Origin: Acanthosoma haemorrhoidale | Lineage: Eukaryota > Arthropoda > Insecta > Hemiptera > Acanthosomatidae | NCBI GenBank assembly: GCA_930367205.1 | Contig: OV884011.1 | Location: 172,805,226 to 172,869,225, forward strand | DNA: 64,000 bases | Direction: 5' to 3' | Shown: positions 1 to 10,235 of the stretch, in pieces | Position numbering within the stretch: position 1 is the stretch's first letter | Layout of the letters: every line of letters begins with the position of its first letter | Translations under genes and position numbers: made by a program | Notes under the pieces: generated by a model | Databases searched by the model: none | The model's input: only the letters and a program-made list of their open reading frames with translations | What the model was told of the DNA's origin: nothing

Positions 1-1992
1 TTGTATCTAAAATTGCGAGCTAGTTCTTTCAAGTCTCATTATTAAAACTTCAGTTTCCTCTCTCTGTTTTTTATCTTGCTTCAAGTTCAAGACGGCTCCC
101 GTTGAATATTACAAGTTTTCAACTTATGATTAATAGCTCTTCTTAATCCATATTTATAATTATGCTTTTAATATAGTTAGATTATATGTATAATTAACAA
201 TTAATTCCATGTTTAACAGCTGTTGACTTAGATAACAATCCTTCAGTGTAAGAACCTTGCAGGTAAATGAGGTTTAAATAATGGATAGTCAGATACGAAA
301 TTTAGACTAAAAGTGACTATTTAACTTCAAAAAGTTTATATATAATCCTTTAATAATACTATTTAAAAATAATACAATGGTGCATGACATCGATATTATG
401 TTTTTGATACGAAAAATATGAAACTTATTTTAATTGGAAAAAAATTACTTTTCCTTTTTTTTGAAGATTACCAAAATATTTAAGAATTATTTGTAATTAA
501 GTTTTAATTAGGTAAATTTGATAACCTGCATAATAACCATTTAATGTTTCTTAGTATAAACGCTTCTTTAATATGAAAGCATTTTAAATAATTAATCATT
601 CCCTAAAGAGAAACTTAATTCTACAGAAATAGATGCATTTCACAGAATCACTGGGCAAAGTCAATTGCTTCTTATATAAAATTTATTATCTTCTCTTTGG
701 AAAATAATAATTGGCTATTATTCTCATAAACTTAAGTTTACCGATAAAAAAAATCAAATACAAATAAAACAATAATATTAATACATTTCTTTCGACATTT
801 CAATGCCTAATATAACTTAAGCTTCCATTTGTGAATGAAAATTTCTTATAATTTTGTATATATAACGTATAAAAAAACAGTTGTAAGCCAAAACCTTGGT
901 GTCTTCTACGTTAGTAGGAGGCTACAGTAAACATAAGCTGCTTAACGTTTTTTAAATATCATTGCGCCAAAAACTTTTACCACATGAAAAAACAGTAATT
1001 TACATTTATGCAATGCATTAGTGCAATTAAGGTTTAATTTAATTTAGAAAAGTATGAGCGTACAAACAAAAATTAGTTAGGACACTTAATTGTGTAACTA
1101 AGCGATCTTTTTATTTTTCTCAGACCAAATCCTTCATAAAGAAAAATTACACGATAATTACATTTGCATGATACGCTAATACGTAAAATAAATCATCACT
1201 TTTACAAAGCATTAATATGTTGTGTATTAACACTATTATTGTTATTATTTTTAATACCATAATAGCTCAAAATCAAGATAACTAACTCCAAGGCTCGATA
1301 GTTGCGTAAAGTAAACAATTGATTAATTCCTTTAAACGATAGGAAAAACATATCATATACGTAAAAATAATACTTATTGAACTTTTTTTTTTTCAAAGAA
1401 TAACTATACAAATAATAACAGTAGACATAATCGAATTTAACGAAGCAAAACAAATGCAATGTGAAATAAAGAATTGTTGATTTGAAACAATACATCGTAT
1501 TTTTTTGTTCAAACAAAATAATATATCAGATTAATGCTTACTTTCATGATTTGTAGTCCTATATTTTATTCATAATAATAAAAGTTTTCGAATGGTAAAT
1601 CTCCAATACACCGATATAATATTCAAATCAAGAGAACACTTATCGAGTACAATCTTAATATTTAAGACTGATAAAATTAAATCAAAAATTTGCTTTATAA
1701 TTATTATTGTAAACTTCTTTATGGACATAGAATATGAATGCATATAACCCATACACATATATGAACAAATATCATTAATAGCACATATACCATTACACAA
1801 TAATATACGGCCTTAATCAATTAAATGGATTTAAAGCATTTAACGAATATTTACGATCTGCAAATGGATTAAGGGATAATGAAATCACAAAGCTTCACTT
1901 GGACAGGATTTAAGTAGAATTATCTTGACGATAATTTCATAGGCTTTACTAGGTTTACTAATTCTAATAATATTCTTTTTCGTATAAACTTT
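1..1992. other. AT-rich stretch with no recognisable gene
   Basis: Very AT-rich DNA. Open frames on the minus strand near 1202-1516 and 1570-1800 are rich in F, I, Y, N and K, as expected from random AT-rich sequence, and show no domain. It could be the eroded downstream body of the Gypsy-like element at 1993-3805, but I see no protease, RT or integrase motif here. Confidence 0.6.
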
Positions 1993-2220
1993 CTACAGTT
2001 TATGTGTCATCCGATCAGTATTATTTTCATTAAATAATGAAAATAATAAAAGAAGAAATATAATTTTTTTTTCTTTTTTATAGTCATATTCTATAGCACT
2101 AAAAACAACCCTGAAGTTATTTTTAAATTCCTTCCATTCATTAATTTTAATGTTGTTCAAATCAAACAAGGCAAAAGACATTTCACCAAGATGAGTTGGA
2201 ATTTGAAATTCTAAATTCTA
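1993..2220 (-). pseudogene. gag-like fragment of the Gypsy-like element
   Basis: A 62-codon minus-strand frame (1993-2181) reads FDLNNIKINEWKEFKNNF near its start, followed by a hydrophobic run. The W-x-x-F-x-x-x-F pattern is common in the capsid part of Gag proteins of LTR retrotransposons, where Gag forms the cytoplasmic particle that packages element RNA. It lies directly downstream (minus strand) of the N/Q-rich and E/K-rich frames of the same remnant, in the expected place for element coding DNA. Stops separate it from the neighbouring frames, so it is not functional. The match is by motif only; a chance AT-rich ORF is possible. Confidence 0.3.
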
Positions 2221-2331
2221 ATTTCTTCACATCCAAAACTTTATTTTGAATTATATTTAATTTTCTCACATTATTGCTTATTGTTTGCTGATAATCTGCA
2301 ACTTAGTTTTGCAATGAAATTACTTCTCCTT

Positions 2332-3258
2332 CTAAATATTCGCTGTATCTTCTAATTCTGAAAATTTATTTTCCAATATTTCATTTCTTGATTCTTCCTC
2401 CTCCTTTCCTATCTTATCAAGACTTTCTTCTTTAATATTACTGGTTATTTTTTCATATTTCACAATTTTATTTTCATTGTTTGTTTTTATTGTTTGTTCA
2501 TTTTCTAAAATAATATTTTGCGATTGATTTATTTCTGCCTTAAAATCATTTTCCTGGTTTTCTATAATATCTATTTCATCCATGATCTGCGGAAAATTAC
2601 TTGTGAATTATATTTCATAATATTTCTCTAACATCATTAATTCTCTTGTATTACGATCCTGGCCATAATCTGCTAAATAATCTTCTCAATCCGTGATCTG
2701 CGGAAAATCACTTGTAAAATCCATTTCATAATATTTCACCGACGTTACTGATCCGTCGTTTGGTTTTGGTATGGATTCGGTGGGTCGTTGTTGTGCTCCT
2801 AAAATTCGTCTCTAGTCGATTTAATCTATCTGTCTATTCCTCTATAATACGATCCATATCATCCTCTAAATGATGCACCTCATTTCCAACCGTTCTCATT
2901 GATACTGTTTGCGGATACGCTTGAGTTCGCTGGTTATCGTGTTGTGTCAATCTCGGTCTATTAAAATAATTAAATTGCCCTTGATGATCCATCCTATGGT
3001 TGTTGGTGATTATTTCTTGGTACTAAGACTTGTCTTTGGTAGTTAGGCTGGGGTTGATCGTAACATGGTTGTTGCCTTTGATTATAAGGTTTATAATTAT
3101 CTCCTTGGTAATTATAATTATTTCCTTGGTAATTTTAGTTCGGTTGATTATAAAACGGTTGGTTAAGATAATTATATTGGTCTGGTTGGTCATTCTTTCG
3201 GTTATTTTGTCTGTTATCATTATAATTCGGTCGGAAATTCCTTCGGTTATTTTCCATA
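2332..3258 (-). pseudogene. decayed gag/nucleocapsid-like frames of a Gypsy-like retrotransposon
   Basis: Reading from 3258 downward, the frame opens MENNRRNFRPNYNDN and continues about 110 codons of N/Q/Y-rich sequence with repeated Y-N-Y-Q-G-N/D motifs, broken by stops. It then shifts frame into more hydrophilic sequence and ends in an acidic, K/E-rich 83-codon frame (2332-2583) that looks coiled-coil-like. Low-complexity N/Q-rich basic tails are typical of the RNA-binding end of Gag in some Gypsy-like elements. The segment lies about 290 bp inside the element from a primer-binding site and LTR, which supports the reading. At least five in-frame stops and one frameshift make it a pseudogene. 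An in-frame 111-bp (37-codon) duplication lies within it. Confidence 0.45.
2583..2738 (-). repeat. 111-bp-period direct repeat within the gag-like frame
   Basis: A segment of about 45 bp at 2583-2626 recurs at 2694-2738 with few changes. Both begin TGATCTGCGGAAAAT on the plus strand and end TTTCATAATATTTC. The 111-bp period is exactly 37 codons, and both copies translate in the same minus-strand frame (F-T-S-D/N-F-P-Q-I). This points to a duplication made while the frame was coding. Confidence 0.65.
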
Positions 3259-3548
3259 TTCGTATTTATCCTGCATTTGTTATTTACATTAAAAAAAACA
3301 AAAACAGAAAAATAGAGAAAAATAATTTCGAACCTTGACTTTCCGTCTTCTTAAGAAATGTTCTGATGGGTAGAAAGATCATACGACAAAACATGTGGGC
3401 TGAGTTAGGTATTAATGTACCAGTAACTTCCGGAGTAATGTTGTTTCTTCAGAAGCAGATCCTCGATGATCGGTCTTTAAAGAGGTTTCACCACCACTCT
3501 GGTCCAGAAAAAGTTCTTCGATGAACGTTTTCACTAAGTTACCCTGAG

Positions 3549-3566
3549 GTCCCTTTTTGGGCGCCA
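3549..3566 (-). other. primer-binding site, tRNA-Lys-like
   Basis: The minus strand reads TGGCGCCCAAAAAGGGAC directly next to the LTR edge. The classical tRNA-Lys(UUU) primer site is TGGCGCCCGAACAGGGAC, so 16 of 18 positions agree. This site primes minus-strand DNA synthesis in LTR retroelements and fixes the element's orientation as minus strand. Confidence 0.7.
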
Positions 3567-3805
3567 GTTAAATAATATTCTACAGTTAATTAGTTTTTAA
3601 AAACACTTTATTTCAGACATCAAAAAACAAGACTGGCTTATATCAAGACTGTGTCTACACATGGACAAGTCTTAAGAACAAAAACACTTTATAGAAAGAA
3701 TAAAACATAATAAGAATACGAACTGTTAGCAAGAGCAAGAGGAATAGGATTAAGTAACATTAGGAGAGCCTATATCTAGAAGAGGAATGTGGATTAGCAA
3801 TGTTT
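3567..3805 (-). mobile_element. partial LTR of a Gypsy-like retrotransposon
   Basis: On the minus strand this segment ends in ATTATTTAAC, immediately followed by the primer-binding site, as a 5' LTR should. A poly(A) signal AATAAA (plus strand TTTATT at 3608-3613) lies about 45 bp before the LTR end, a normal R/U5 position. The upstream (higher-coordinate) edge is unclear because a LINE-2 3' end and an AT repeat begin near 3800. No second LTR was seen, so no TSD can be tested. Confidence 0.5.
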
Positions 3806-4110
3806 GGGGTTTAGGATTAGTTAAGGTCTTTAATTATATATATATATATATATTATATATATTATGTATATATATTATATTATATTATATTATATTATAT
3901 CATATGAATATTATTTACCCTTGTTAAAAAGGTGAGCCCCACCACCATTATTAGAGTCAGTTCAGTCATGTGTATCCTTTTTTATTGCATTATATAATTT
4001 TTACAAAATATCAAAACTTGTATATAATTTAGCGACGCTACAGGAAACACAAAAATAATTTGTAAATAGATTCACCTGAGAATCTATAATTGCATATCTG
4101 TAAATTGAAA
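3803..4110 (+). mobile_element. LINE-2 copy, 3' UTR only (5'-truncated)
   Basis: The stretch carries the family signature: a short T/A-rich lead ending AAAAAGGTGAGCCCC, then, about 95 bp on, TAGCGACGCTA with a hairpin (4030-4040) followed by CAGGAA and a TTTGTAAATAGAT block. The same ordered blocks occur at 7250-7486, 7910-8126, 31290-31449 and, on the minus strand, at 11619-11815 and 55275-55790. It is cut off before any coding sequence and contains an expanded AT repeat. Confidence 0.65.
3831..3905. repeat. AT-rich simple repeat (TA)n/(TATAT)n
   Basis: A (TA)n tract runs into irregular TATAT units. It lies inside the LINE-2 tail at 3803-4110 and blurs the border with the neighbouring LTR. 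Confidence 0.85.
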
Positions 4111-6060
4111 GAGGCTATGACAAAAAAAATAATTATCTTGTTACAGATATAAGTTTTTTTTTTTTAAAAGATTAAATATTTATTATAATTTTAATTCTAT
4201 CTAGGTTTTATTATTTATAGAAGAGATCTATAAATCTGGAGATGGCCCTAAAAGGCTGATAAAGGGGCTCATGTAAATAATAAAGTATGAGAGGTAGCAT
4301 GTTTGTCAACAGTCATAAATCCTAATCAACATACAGGTACACTCTTACACTACAATAAGTCATTAACTATGTTGACATTTTATTGCTAATTTCTACACAT
4401 TTTTTTTACCATTGTCAAATGAGAAAAATAAAAAATTTCATACCCCAGTATTTAGAAAAATTGACAAAATCTTATAAATGTTAATTGTTGAAATGGTTGA
4501 ATTTCCATGGTAAGCTTCAAGGTCCCAATCTTCCAGGTCTTAATCATACTTACGTCGTCGTTAGGAAGCTTTTAGGAAACATATTTATCATTCTTTTCTA
4601 TGTATTAGATTACCATAACATTTGCTGGAAACACGATATCTCAGTTATCAAGTAATGACCAAAGTAAACGTTATGATTGTATTATTTCCATAACTTTCAA
4701 ACCATTTGTTGAACAACATATAATCTGCCAAGTAATAATTCTAGCCAATTAACAGTTAAACCAAGCTACTTGTATTTATATTGACTATAGACATGATGAT
4801 AATTAAGTATCGACTTAATATAGTAACAAACGAACGGATAACATTACTCTTTTCATCGCTTTTAAAATGCGATGAATAATTTTTCTTTCACAAAACGTCC
4901 TTCTTTTGTGTAGATTTGTATAATAGAATCAGATTAGAGAAACAGATTAAAATATACTCCAATGAAAGAGAGAGAAAGAGTAGGGGGGGGGGAGGTGTGT
5001 CCCGTATCTGGGATAACAATGACAGTAACTGAATTTATTTCCTTTTACCGTTAGCGATTCAATGGCCGTTGTCAAGCCGATGAAAAGGGGAAGATTGGCC
5101 TATCGGATCTTATGTGCCGTCAGTAACGACTTAAATTTCAAATGAGAAACGCAAGATAAAAACTTTCCGACATGCTACGATACCGACTCTTCAAAATAAC
5201 AATTATAGATACTAAATAATTAATTAGTTTCACTGGTCAGGTGCACAAGCACATGGCTGATAATTCCTTTGAAGATTGTATACAGATTCTTATTCACGAC
5301 AATTGCTTTAAATTTAAATTATAAACAATTACGCTTTGGAATTTTAATAACATGCCAATAAACAATTGGGCTTCAGCATTGGCTAATAATCAGCAGTTTA
5401 ATTTAAGTTAAAGGCTGATAAACTTGGAAAATAGTTAGTTCTGGAGCGATAACCAAAAATCAACACAATTTTCGGAAGCCTTTAAATGAGATAACGGTAG
5501 TTATATTTATCCATTAGCGTTATTTTAATAACAAATGAAGTCTCTAACCTCCATTGTTTTGATAGTTTTCGAAACATGGCCCCTATAGGTTATTCTGTTG
5601 ATGTTTATGTACTTATAGTTCCAAATTATTATTTAAATGTTTTGAAAATAGAAAAATGTTTTAATAAATCAAAGTAATGCAACTGATACTTGAAGCTAAG
5701 TCTAAATTGAATCCCTGTCAGATAAATTCAATAAAGAGAATATTATAAAACAATGTGAAGGGTTGAATAAAATAAATTCGGCACGTTCTAGCCATAAAGC
5801 GACCCAAGCCGCCCTCGACAATAGTATAGGCAACCGGAGAGAACACAGCCACTAATGCTGATATAATAATAAATTGGGGTGAGGGGGTGGTCACACTGCG
5901 ACCGCACAGGGCTCCCTAAGGTTGGCTGAATCCAAGCTCTATACCCTATCTGCCGACCCTTTTATCCCTCAACCACCGGTACCCTATCTACAAAAATTAC
6001 ATTTCCAGTTATTGAACTACCTCCTACGTTGGCCTATGTAAAATCATCAAATAATTAACA
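4111..6060. other. AT-rich stretch, no gene seen
   Basis: No coding frame or known element was recognised. It contains a GA-rich tract running into a G homopolymer at about 4965-4992. Around 5780-5960 the base composition rises and may include eroded 5' sequence of the LINE-2 copy that follows, but no RT motif is visible there. Confidence 0.5.
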
Positions 6061-6156
6061 GTTGTTCAGCAGAATGAAGACAGTCGCCGAAAGAAAAATT
6101 CGTTCGATTGCAAGTACGGGTATATCGAGATTTTTTTTCACTCCTCTCTACCCGAT

Positions 6157-6760
6157 GTGACCATCAAACAAACAGGTGATATATTACTAAAAAAAATCAT
6201 CATACAGCACATCCGCTTGGCGGAAGCTACCTTCGGTATCAACAGGAACACAGCAACTGCTATGATCTCGTTGGAATGCACGCAGGTTTTCGACTCAGTG
6301 TCCTACGGGATGCTGTGCCGACAGCTTTGCGACTGGGAATGCCAAGAGCAGTTATACGCCATGTTGGTTTCCTTCTTCAATGACCGAACGGTGGGGATAC
6401 GGGTGGGTGATTGCCTCTCTGACCCATTCCCTCTGACTTGTGGAGTTCCTCAAGGAGCGGTTTATCTCCGGTTCTTTTCAGCATGTACACATCTGAAATT
6501 GTTGGGACACATAATAAGAAAGCGATGGTAATCGCGACGACATTGCGGTTTACAGCAACAGCATGAATGCACAAAGAGCACTCACACAGGCTGAGTCGGT
6601 TTGCAACGTAATCAGTGACTGGCTGAGGAAGTTGAACATTAGTGTGAACGCCGGGAAGACCGACTGCGTAATCTTCTCTAACCAAAAGGGCAAAAAAGCT
6701 TTGCCAAAATCATATAGTATAGGAGGACAAGAGAACTTGCCAGTTTTCTCATTCTACTAT
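6157..6760 (+). pseudogene. non-LTR reverse transcriptase fragment, frameshifted
   Basis: Frame 1 (6157-6531) contains AMISLECTQVFDSVSYGML, equivalent to the RT motif with the first catalytic aspartate (usually D-x-x-x-A-F-D; here E replaces the first D), and FFNDRTVGI then GVPQGAV, the fingers/palm motif. A frameshift follows; the next frame gives SPVLFSMYTSEI. After another shift the catalytic box reads R-D-D-I-A-V-Y (about 6536-6556) where active elements have (Y/F)ADD. The frame at 6563-6805 continues with N-x-x-K-T-D (about 6650), the motif after the catalytic box. RT copies element RNA into DNA at the nicked target. At least two frameshifts and the altered catalytic residues show it is dead. 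Confidence 0.75.
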
Positions 6761-6799
6761 CAGGGTATACAAATGGATAGGCATCTCCATCTCTACTCA

Positions 6800-7215
6800 T
6801 TTTAGTAATAAACCAAAAACAGTACGACAGAGGTCTTACCGGCTTTCGTACTTGCTAACTTCACCCCATCTGTCACTGCGTCTCTAACTAATGATCTATA
6901 AATGTATCTTCCAGCCAGCTCTACTGTACGGTGCCCCGCTATTTACCCACTTGAATGACAACACAGCCAAATGTCTCAAACAGTTCTAGAATGGGATCAT
7001 GCGAAAAGTGGTCCGACATACCTCTCTTGAGAGGTTAAAGAACGCCGACCTGCACCCGTTGCATGATGTGCCGTCGGTGGATGAGTTCATCCACCGAAAA
7101 CATCAAGTTTTTCGACGCGTTGCAGCACCTCACAAATCCAGTGTTTAACACTATGACCCCACCACCCCTTACGAATCGATGGCAACAGACTGTTGGGGAA
7201 AATTTAGGTTAAGAA
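6800..7215 (+). pseudogene. C-terminal domain of LINE-2 ORF, several frameshifts
   Basis: Pieced across frames by eye, the region reads RSYRLSYLLTSPHLS, then FQPALLYGAPLFTHLND, then SLERLKNADLHPLHD, then IKFFDALQHLTNPVF and finally TPPPLTNRWQQTVGE before a stop near 7210. This is the region after the RT domain in Jockey/CR1-type elements. The same ending is found on the minus strand at 33.6 kb and 55.75 kb and, more distantly, in the LINE-1 family (20.9 and 60.6 kb). Frame changes and stops between the pieces show it is non-functional. Confidence 0.6.
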
Positions 7216-7486
7216 TTAGTATGTAAGTTAGTTTTTAAGTTTCCTTTTTTTTTATCAAAAAGGTGAGCCCCATCACCTTGTAGAGTCTTGTCAATGAAGC
7301 CAAGTACATTGTGCATCATTGTACTTGTATTGATTGTATAACTTCTATACCAAATCAGACCTTGTATAGAGTGTACCGATGCTACAGGACATATAACATG
7401 TAATATGTAAATAGATTCGCCTAAGAATTTATAGTAAATAAAAGTTTTGTCATTTGTTTTAAGGGGATTCAGGGGGAAAAAAATAG

Positions 7487-8126
7487 GAATCTCCATTTCT
7501 CTACTCATTTAGTATCAAAATAGAAAAAGTACGACGCAGGTCTTACCGGCTTCACCATTTACTAACTTCACCCAACTCGTCGCTGGATCACTTGACTGGC
7601 AATGCTGCTAGTGACTGCTAAAAATCTCCGAAAATTCCAGAATGGGATACTCGCCTCGCATCATACCCTTCTCGATACGTTAAAGAACGCCGACCTGCAA
7701 CCGTTGCTTGGTGTGCCATCGGTAGGTTAGTTCATCTTCCGGAGACTCATCAAGTTTATTGATTCTTTGCAACACCTAGCCAACCTAGTGCTTAACACTA
7801 TGACCCATCCCTCCATGTCAGGGGAAAAAAATAACTGTCAGGGATAATTGGGTTAAGATTTAGTTTTTAAGTTTTTATTGTTAAATTAAGTTAGTTTTAA
7901 GTTTATGATATATAAGGTGAGCCCTATCACTTTTAATAAATTTAGTCCATTAATGTATAATATACATCATTATACTTTTGTGCAATGCAGATCACTATTT
8001 TGTATACTAGAATATTTATAAAATGTAGCCAAGCTACAGAAATTAAATTGAAGCAATTGTAAATAGATCCGTTTATTTTGTACAATATCAATTTTCAACA
8101 GGGGGATATGAAATAAAAAAAAAAAG
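7487..8126 (+). mobile_element. second LINE-2 copy, head to tail with the first
   Basis: It starts with a short block (TCTCCATTTCTCTACTCATT) matching 6783 onward in the preceding copy and follows it through TACCGGCTT and the degraded C-terminal part (about 7680-7830). The 3' UTR has AAGGTGAGCCCTATCAC, the hairpin TGTAGCCAAGCTACA (8024-8038), then CAGGGGGATATGAAAT and an A-run ending near 8126. Coding content is too eroded to translate. It is a 5'-truncated copy inserted at the tail of the first, or a local duplication of the 3' half. Confidence 0.7.
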
Positions 8127-8656
8127 CATTACAAAAAGAGAACATTTTTCGAATTATATTTAAAGTATCTCTCGCATACTTATCCCCCCAAAAATCAGTT
8201 TAATATTTTTCTAGGCCACCATGTGGGAGACTGTCTCATAGAAAAATTAATTAATTATCAGATGCCGGGAAAATACATTTTTTAATGTTGTAAAAAATTG
8301 AGGGATTCTTAAAAAAATATATAATATAAAAATAATAAATATTACTGGAAAAAAAAAATGTTTTCGCACACAATTTCCATCATAAATATTCTTTACAATT
8401 TCGAAACCCCAAATTTGTATTAATGAAAAATTCATTAAAAGTCAAATAATATAATTTATATAAGCTAATTCCTTCTAGTGCATGAAACTCACTCTTGAAG
8501 TAATTATCCTGTTCAGGTAGCCAAAAATCAAGGAAAATGCGATTATTGGGAAACTGAATTGAAAATAAATTAGATTTATTTCTAAACCATGTATGTATAA
8601 AGATTAATACGTGCTTCATACTTATTCTCTATGCAGATATATTTTTTTTATTTATA
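8127..8656. other. AT-rich spacer, nothing recognised
   Basis: Minus-strand frames at 8247-8435 and 8380-8619 are F/I/N-rich and overlap each other, as expected by chance. No motif seen. Confidence 0.5.
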
Positions 8657-8923
8657 TACAACTTTATTATGATAAAAGTACAATCTGCCTGATTGGGCTA
8701 TAATTAAATGTGATAAATGATCTCATTCAAACCAATTTACAATTTTCATTCACTCGCTCATTCATACTAAATATACAAACAGCCCAGAGGCTCCCCAAGT
8801 CCAGTCGTTCTCACCTCCCTCGCATGCGAAAGAGGGAAGCGGAGTCTTGGGAAGTCCCCCACGCTCCTCCGTCAGCCGCATGGATAAGAGCCAGCGGAAG
8901 CCGACCAAGAGCGCTAGAGCCAA
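8657..8923 (-). mobile_element. unclassified interspersed repeat 'R3', copy 1
   Basis: A 267-bp unit flanked by the 10-bp direct repeat TTTATTTATA (8647-8656 and 8924-8933; low complexity, so only supportive). It shares ordered blocks with 29365-29478 and 49850-50097: TTCATTCACTCGCTCATTCA, TTTACAAACAGCCCAGAG (TATACAAACAGCCCAGAG here), GCGGAGTCTTGGGAAGTCCC and GACCAAGAGCGC. No coding frame is conserved between copies. Orientation is uncertain; minus is suggested because that strand runs into an A-rich end containing AATAAA. It may be a SINE, a non-autonomous element or an LTR fragment. Confidence 0.6.
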
Positions 8924-8933
8924 TTTATTTATA

Positions 8934-9939
8934 ATAAATAAATATTTAGGAATCGGCATAGGCCGTGAATTTGGCATTGTAAACTACGTTTCATCATTCT
9001 GTCTACGTATGTCTGTGTCAGGTCCTGATACTAAGAAAAAAAAGTTTATCGTTATTCGAGATTATTGAAATAGGTGGACAATCGTATCCTGGTTAGATTT
9101 TCAGCTAGTTGAATGACAAATGTTAATGGTTTTAGGTGTAATAAGGTAATTAGGAGCCTTGTAACAATCTGTTTTATCCCTAAAATTGTCATGGTGTTTT
9201 TGATCTCATTATATTTCATGCACAAATGCTTTGGACAGCTCTGTGCCACTATCAACTATCAAGATGAGAAGTGGGCCATGGGCATCACATACCCACGTAT
9301 AGGGAAAATTTGTATTTTCTCTATTTATTACACTTTTTGTCCATGAATGTCAACTTTAATTATGTCATTTTGGTGTTTTAGTTCATTTTTCCATTCTCTG
9401 TCGGATTGTTTTCGTTTAGCTAATCGTTGGAAAACATTGTCATCCATACTGTTATCACTACTGGGATGTGCATGTGTCATTTTGCAATTATGATGATCTT
9501 AATTTGGAACGTTGAACATATGCTCGATCTAGCATGATGTCGATGTCGCCCATTTGATAGTTATCGTCTTGTTACAGAATCTCTGGTACATTCAGTGGAA
9601 CGTTTGTAAAATCCCCCTTCAACAGCTTTCCGTTGAAGTCTGAATCAGATTCATCAATTTTCATGTGAAGAAAGAACAACCGGATAACTTTCAACGAAAC
9701 ATCTCCCGAATCGTGGTTTGCATCAGATATTTCAGATTTTTCACTGGGTTTGTTGTACTTTAATAATTTGAAATAATAAGTTTATTATTTATTAAGCTTT
9801 AAATAAGTTGAAAAATTTTTCACCATCTTTATCTTCAAGAGGAGGCTTGAAAAAATAAATATAGCAACTTAAAATAAGGCTCTGAACAGGGGGGAAATAT
9901 ACGCTCATTTAACGATGCGTACGTCCTACCCCTAGGAGC
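8934..9939. other. no gene seen
   Basis: AT-rich sequence. Overlapping frames on both strands at 9052-9346 have no recognisable motif. Confidence 0.5.
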
Positions 9940-10235
9940 TTGCTAGTTAGGGTAATCATAACTTTGTGATAGGTAACTCCATCCATCCCGCATGACATGC
10001 AGGTTCCGATTGAAGCTGCCAAGAACTGCAAGCTCCTTAGTACCAACACCAGTGCCCTTTGCGAGCCCGGTGCGTATCACGCCTGGCCCATGGTCTGGTG
10101 GAAGCGCTAGAGAAAACTGGGTTGGTTGGTTGGGGAACGATTGTGGTGACCCCATAACGGACCCTATCTGGTGTTTTATCCTGGCTCCTGGCTTTATTCG
10201 GCAGAAACGCTCTAATATTACTATTACATAGTTGT
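9940..10235. other. GC-richer block open on both strands, unidentified
   Basis: A compositional island. The minus frame at 9943-10155 (70 codons) is P/G/L-rich and starts MGSPQSFPNQPTQF; a plus frame at 9992-10231 overlaps it. Composition unlike the flanks suggests an old transposon fragment, but I recognise no domain and no relative within the window. Confidence 0.3.

Larger units (their letters stand above)
6061..7486 (+). mobile_element. LINE-2 copy with decayed reverse transcriptase
   Basis: This is the best preserved coding part of the family. It has a 5' region with RT palm motifs (6157-6531), the remains of the catalytic box, a C-terminal domain ending in the proline-rich stretch and RW near 7190, then a 3' UTR with the AAAAAGGTGAGCCCC block, the GCTACAGGA motif (7381-7389), AATAAA near 7438 and an A-run before 7486. 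The architecture and 5' truncation fit a non-LTR retrotransposon of the Jockey/CR1-like type, which inserts by target-primed reverse transcription in the nucleus. Clade assignment is by style only. Several frameshifts and stops make it inactive. A second copy follows directly head to tail. Confidence 0.75.

Noticed and set aside
1202..1800. Minus-strand ORFs of 104 and 76 codons
   Set aside because: Composition dominated by F, I, Y, N and K from AT-rich DNA; no motif, no start context, no support from neighbours.
3030..3338. 102-codon hydrophobic plus-strand ORF
   Set aside because: It is the complement of the N/Q/Y-rich gag-like frame; its I/L/V-rich composition follows from that.
6377..6685. 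102-codon minus-strand ORF across the RT
   Set aside because: Shadow of the recognised plus-strand RT motifs.
8710..9068. Overlapping ORFs in R3 copy 1 as genes
   Set aside because: None is conserved in R3 copies 2 and 3.
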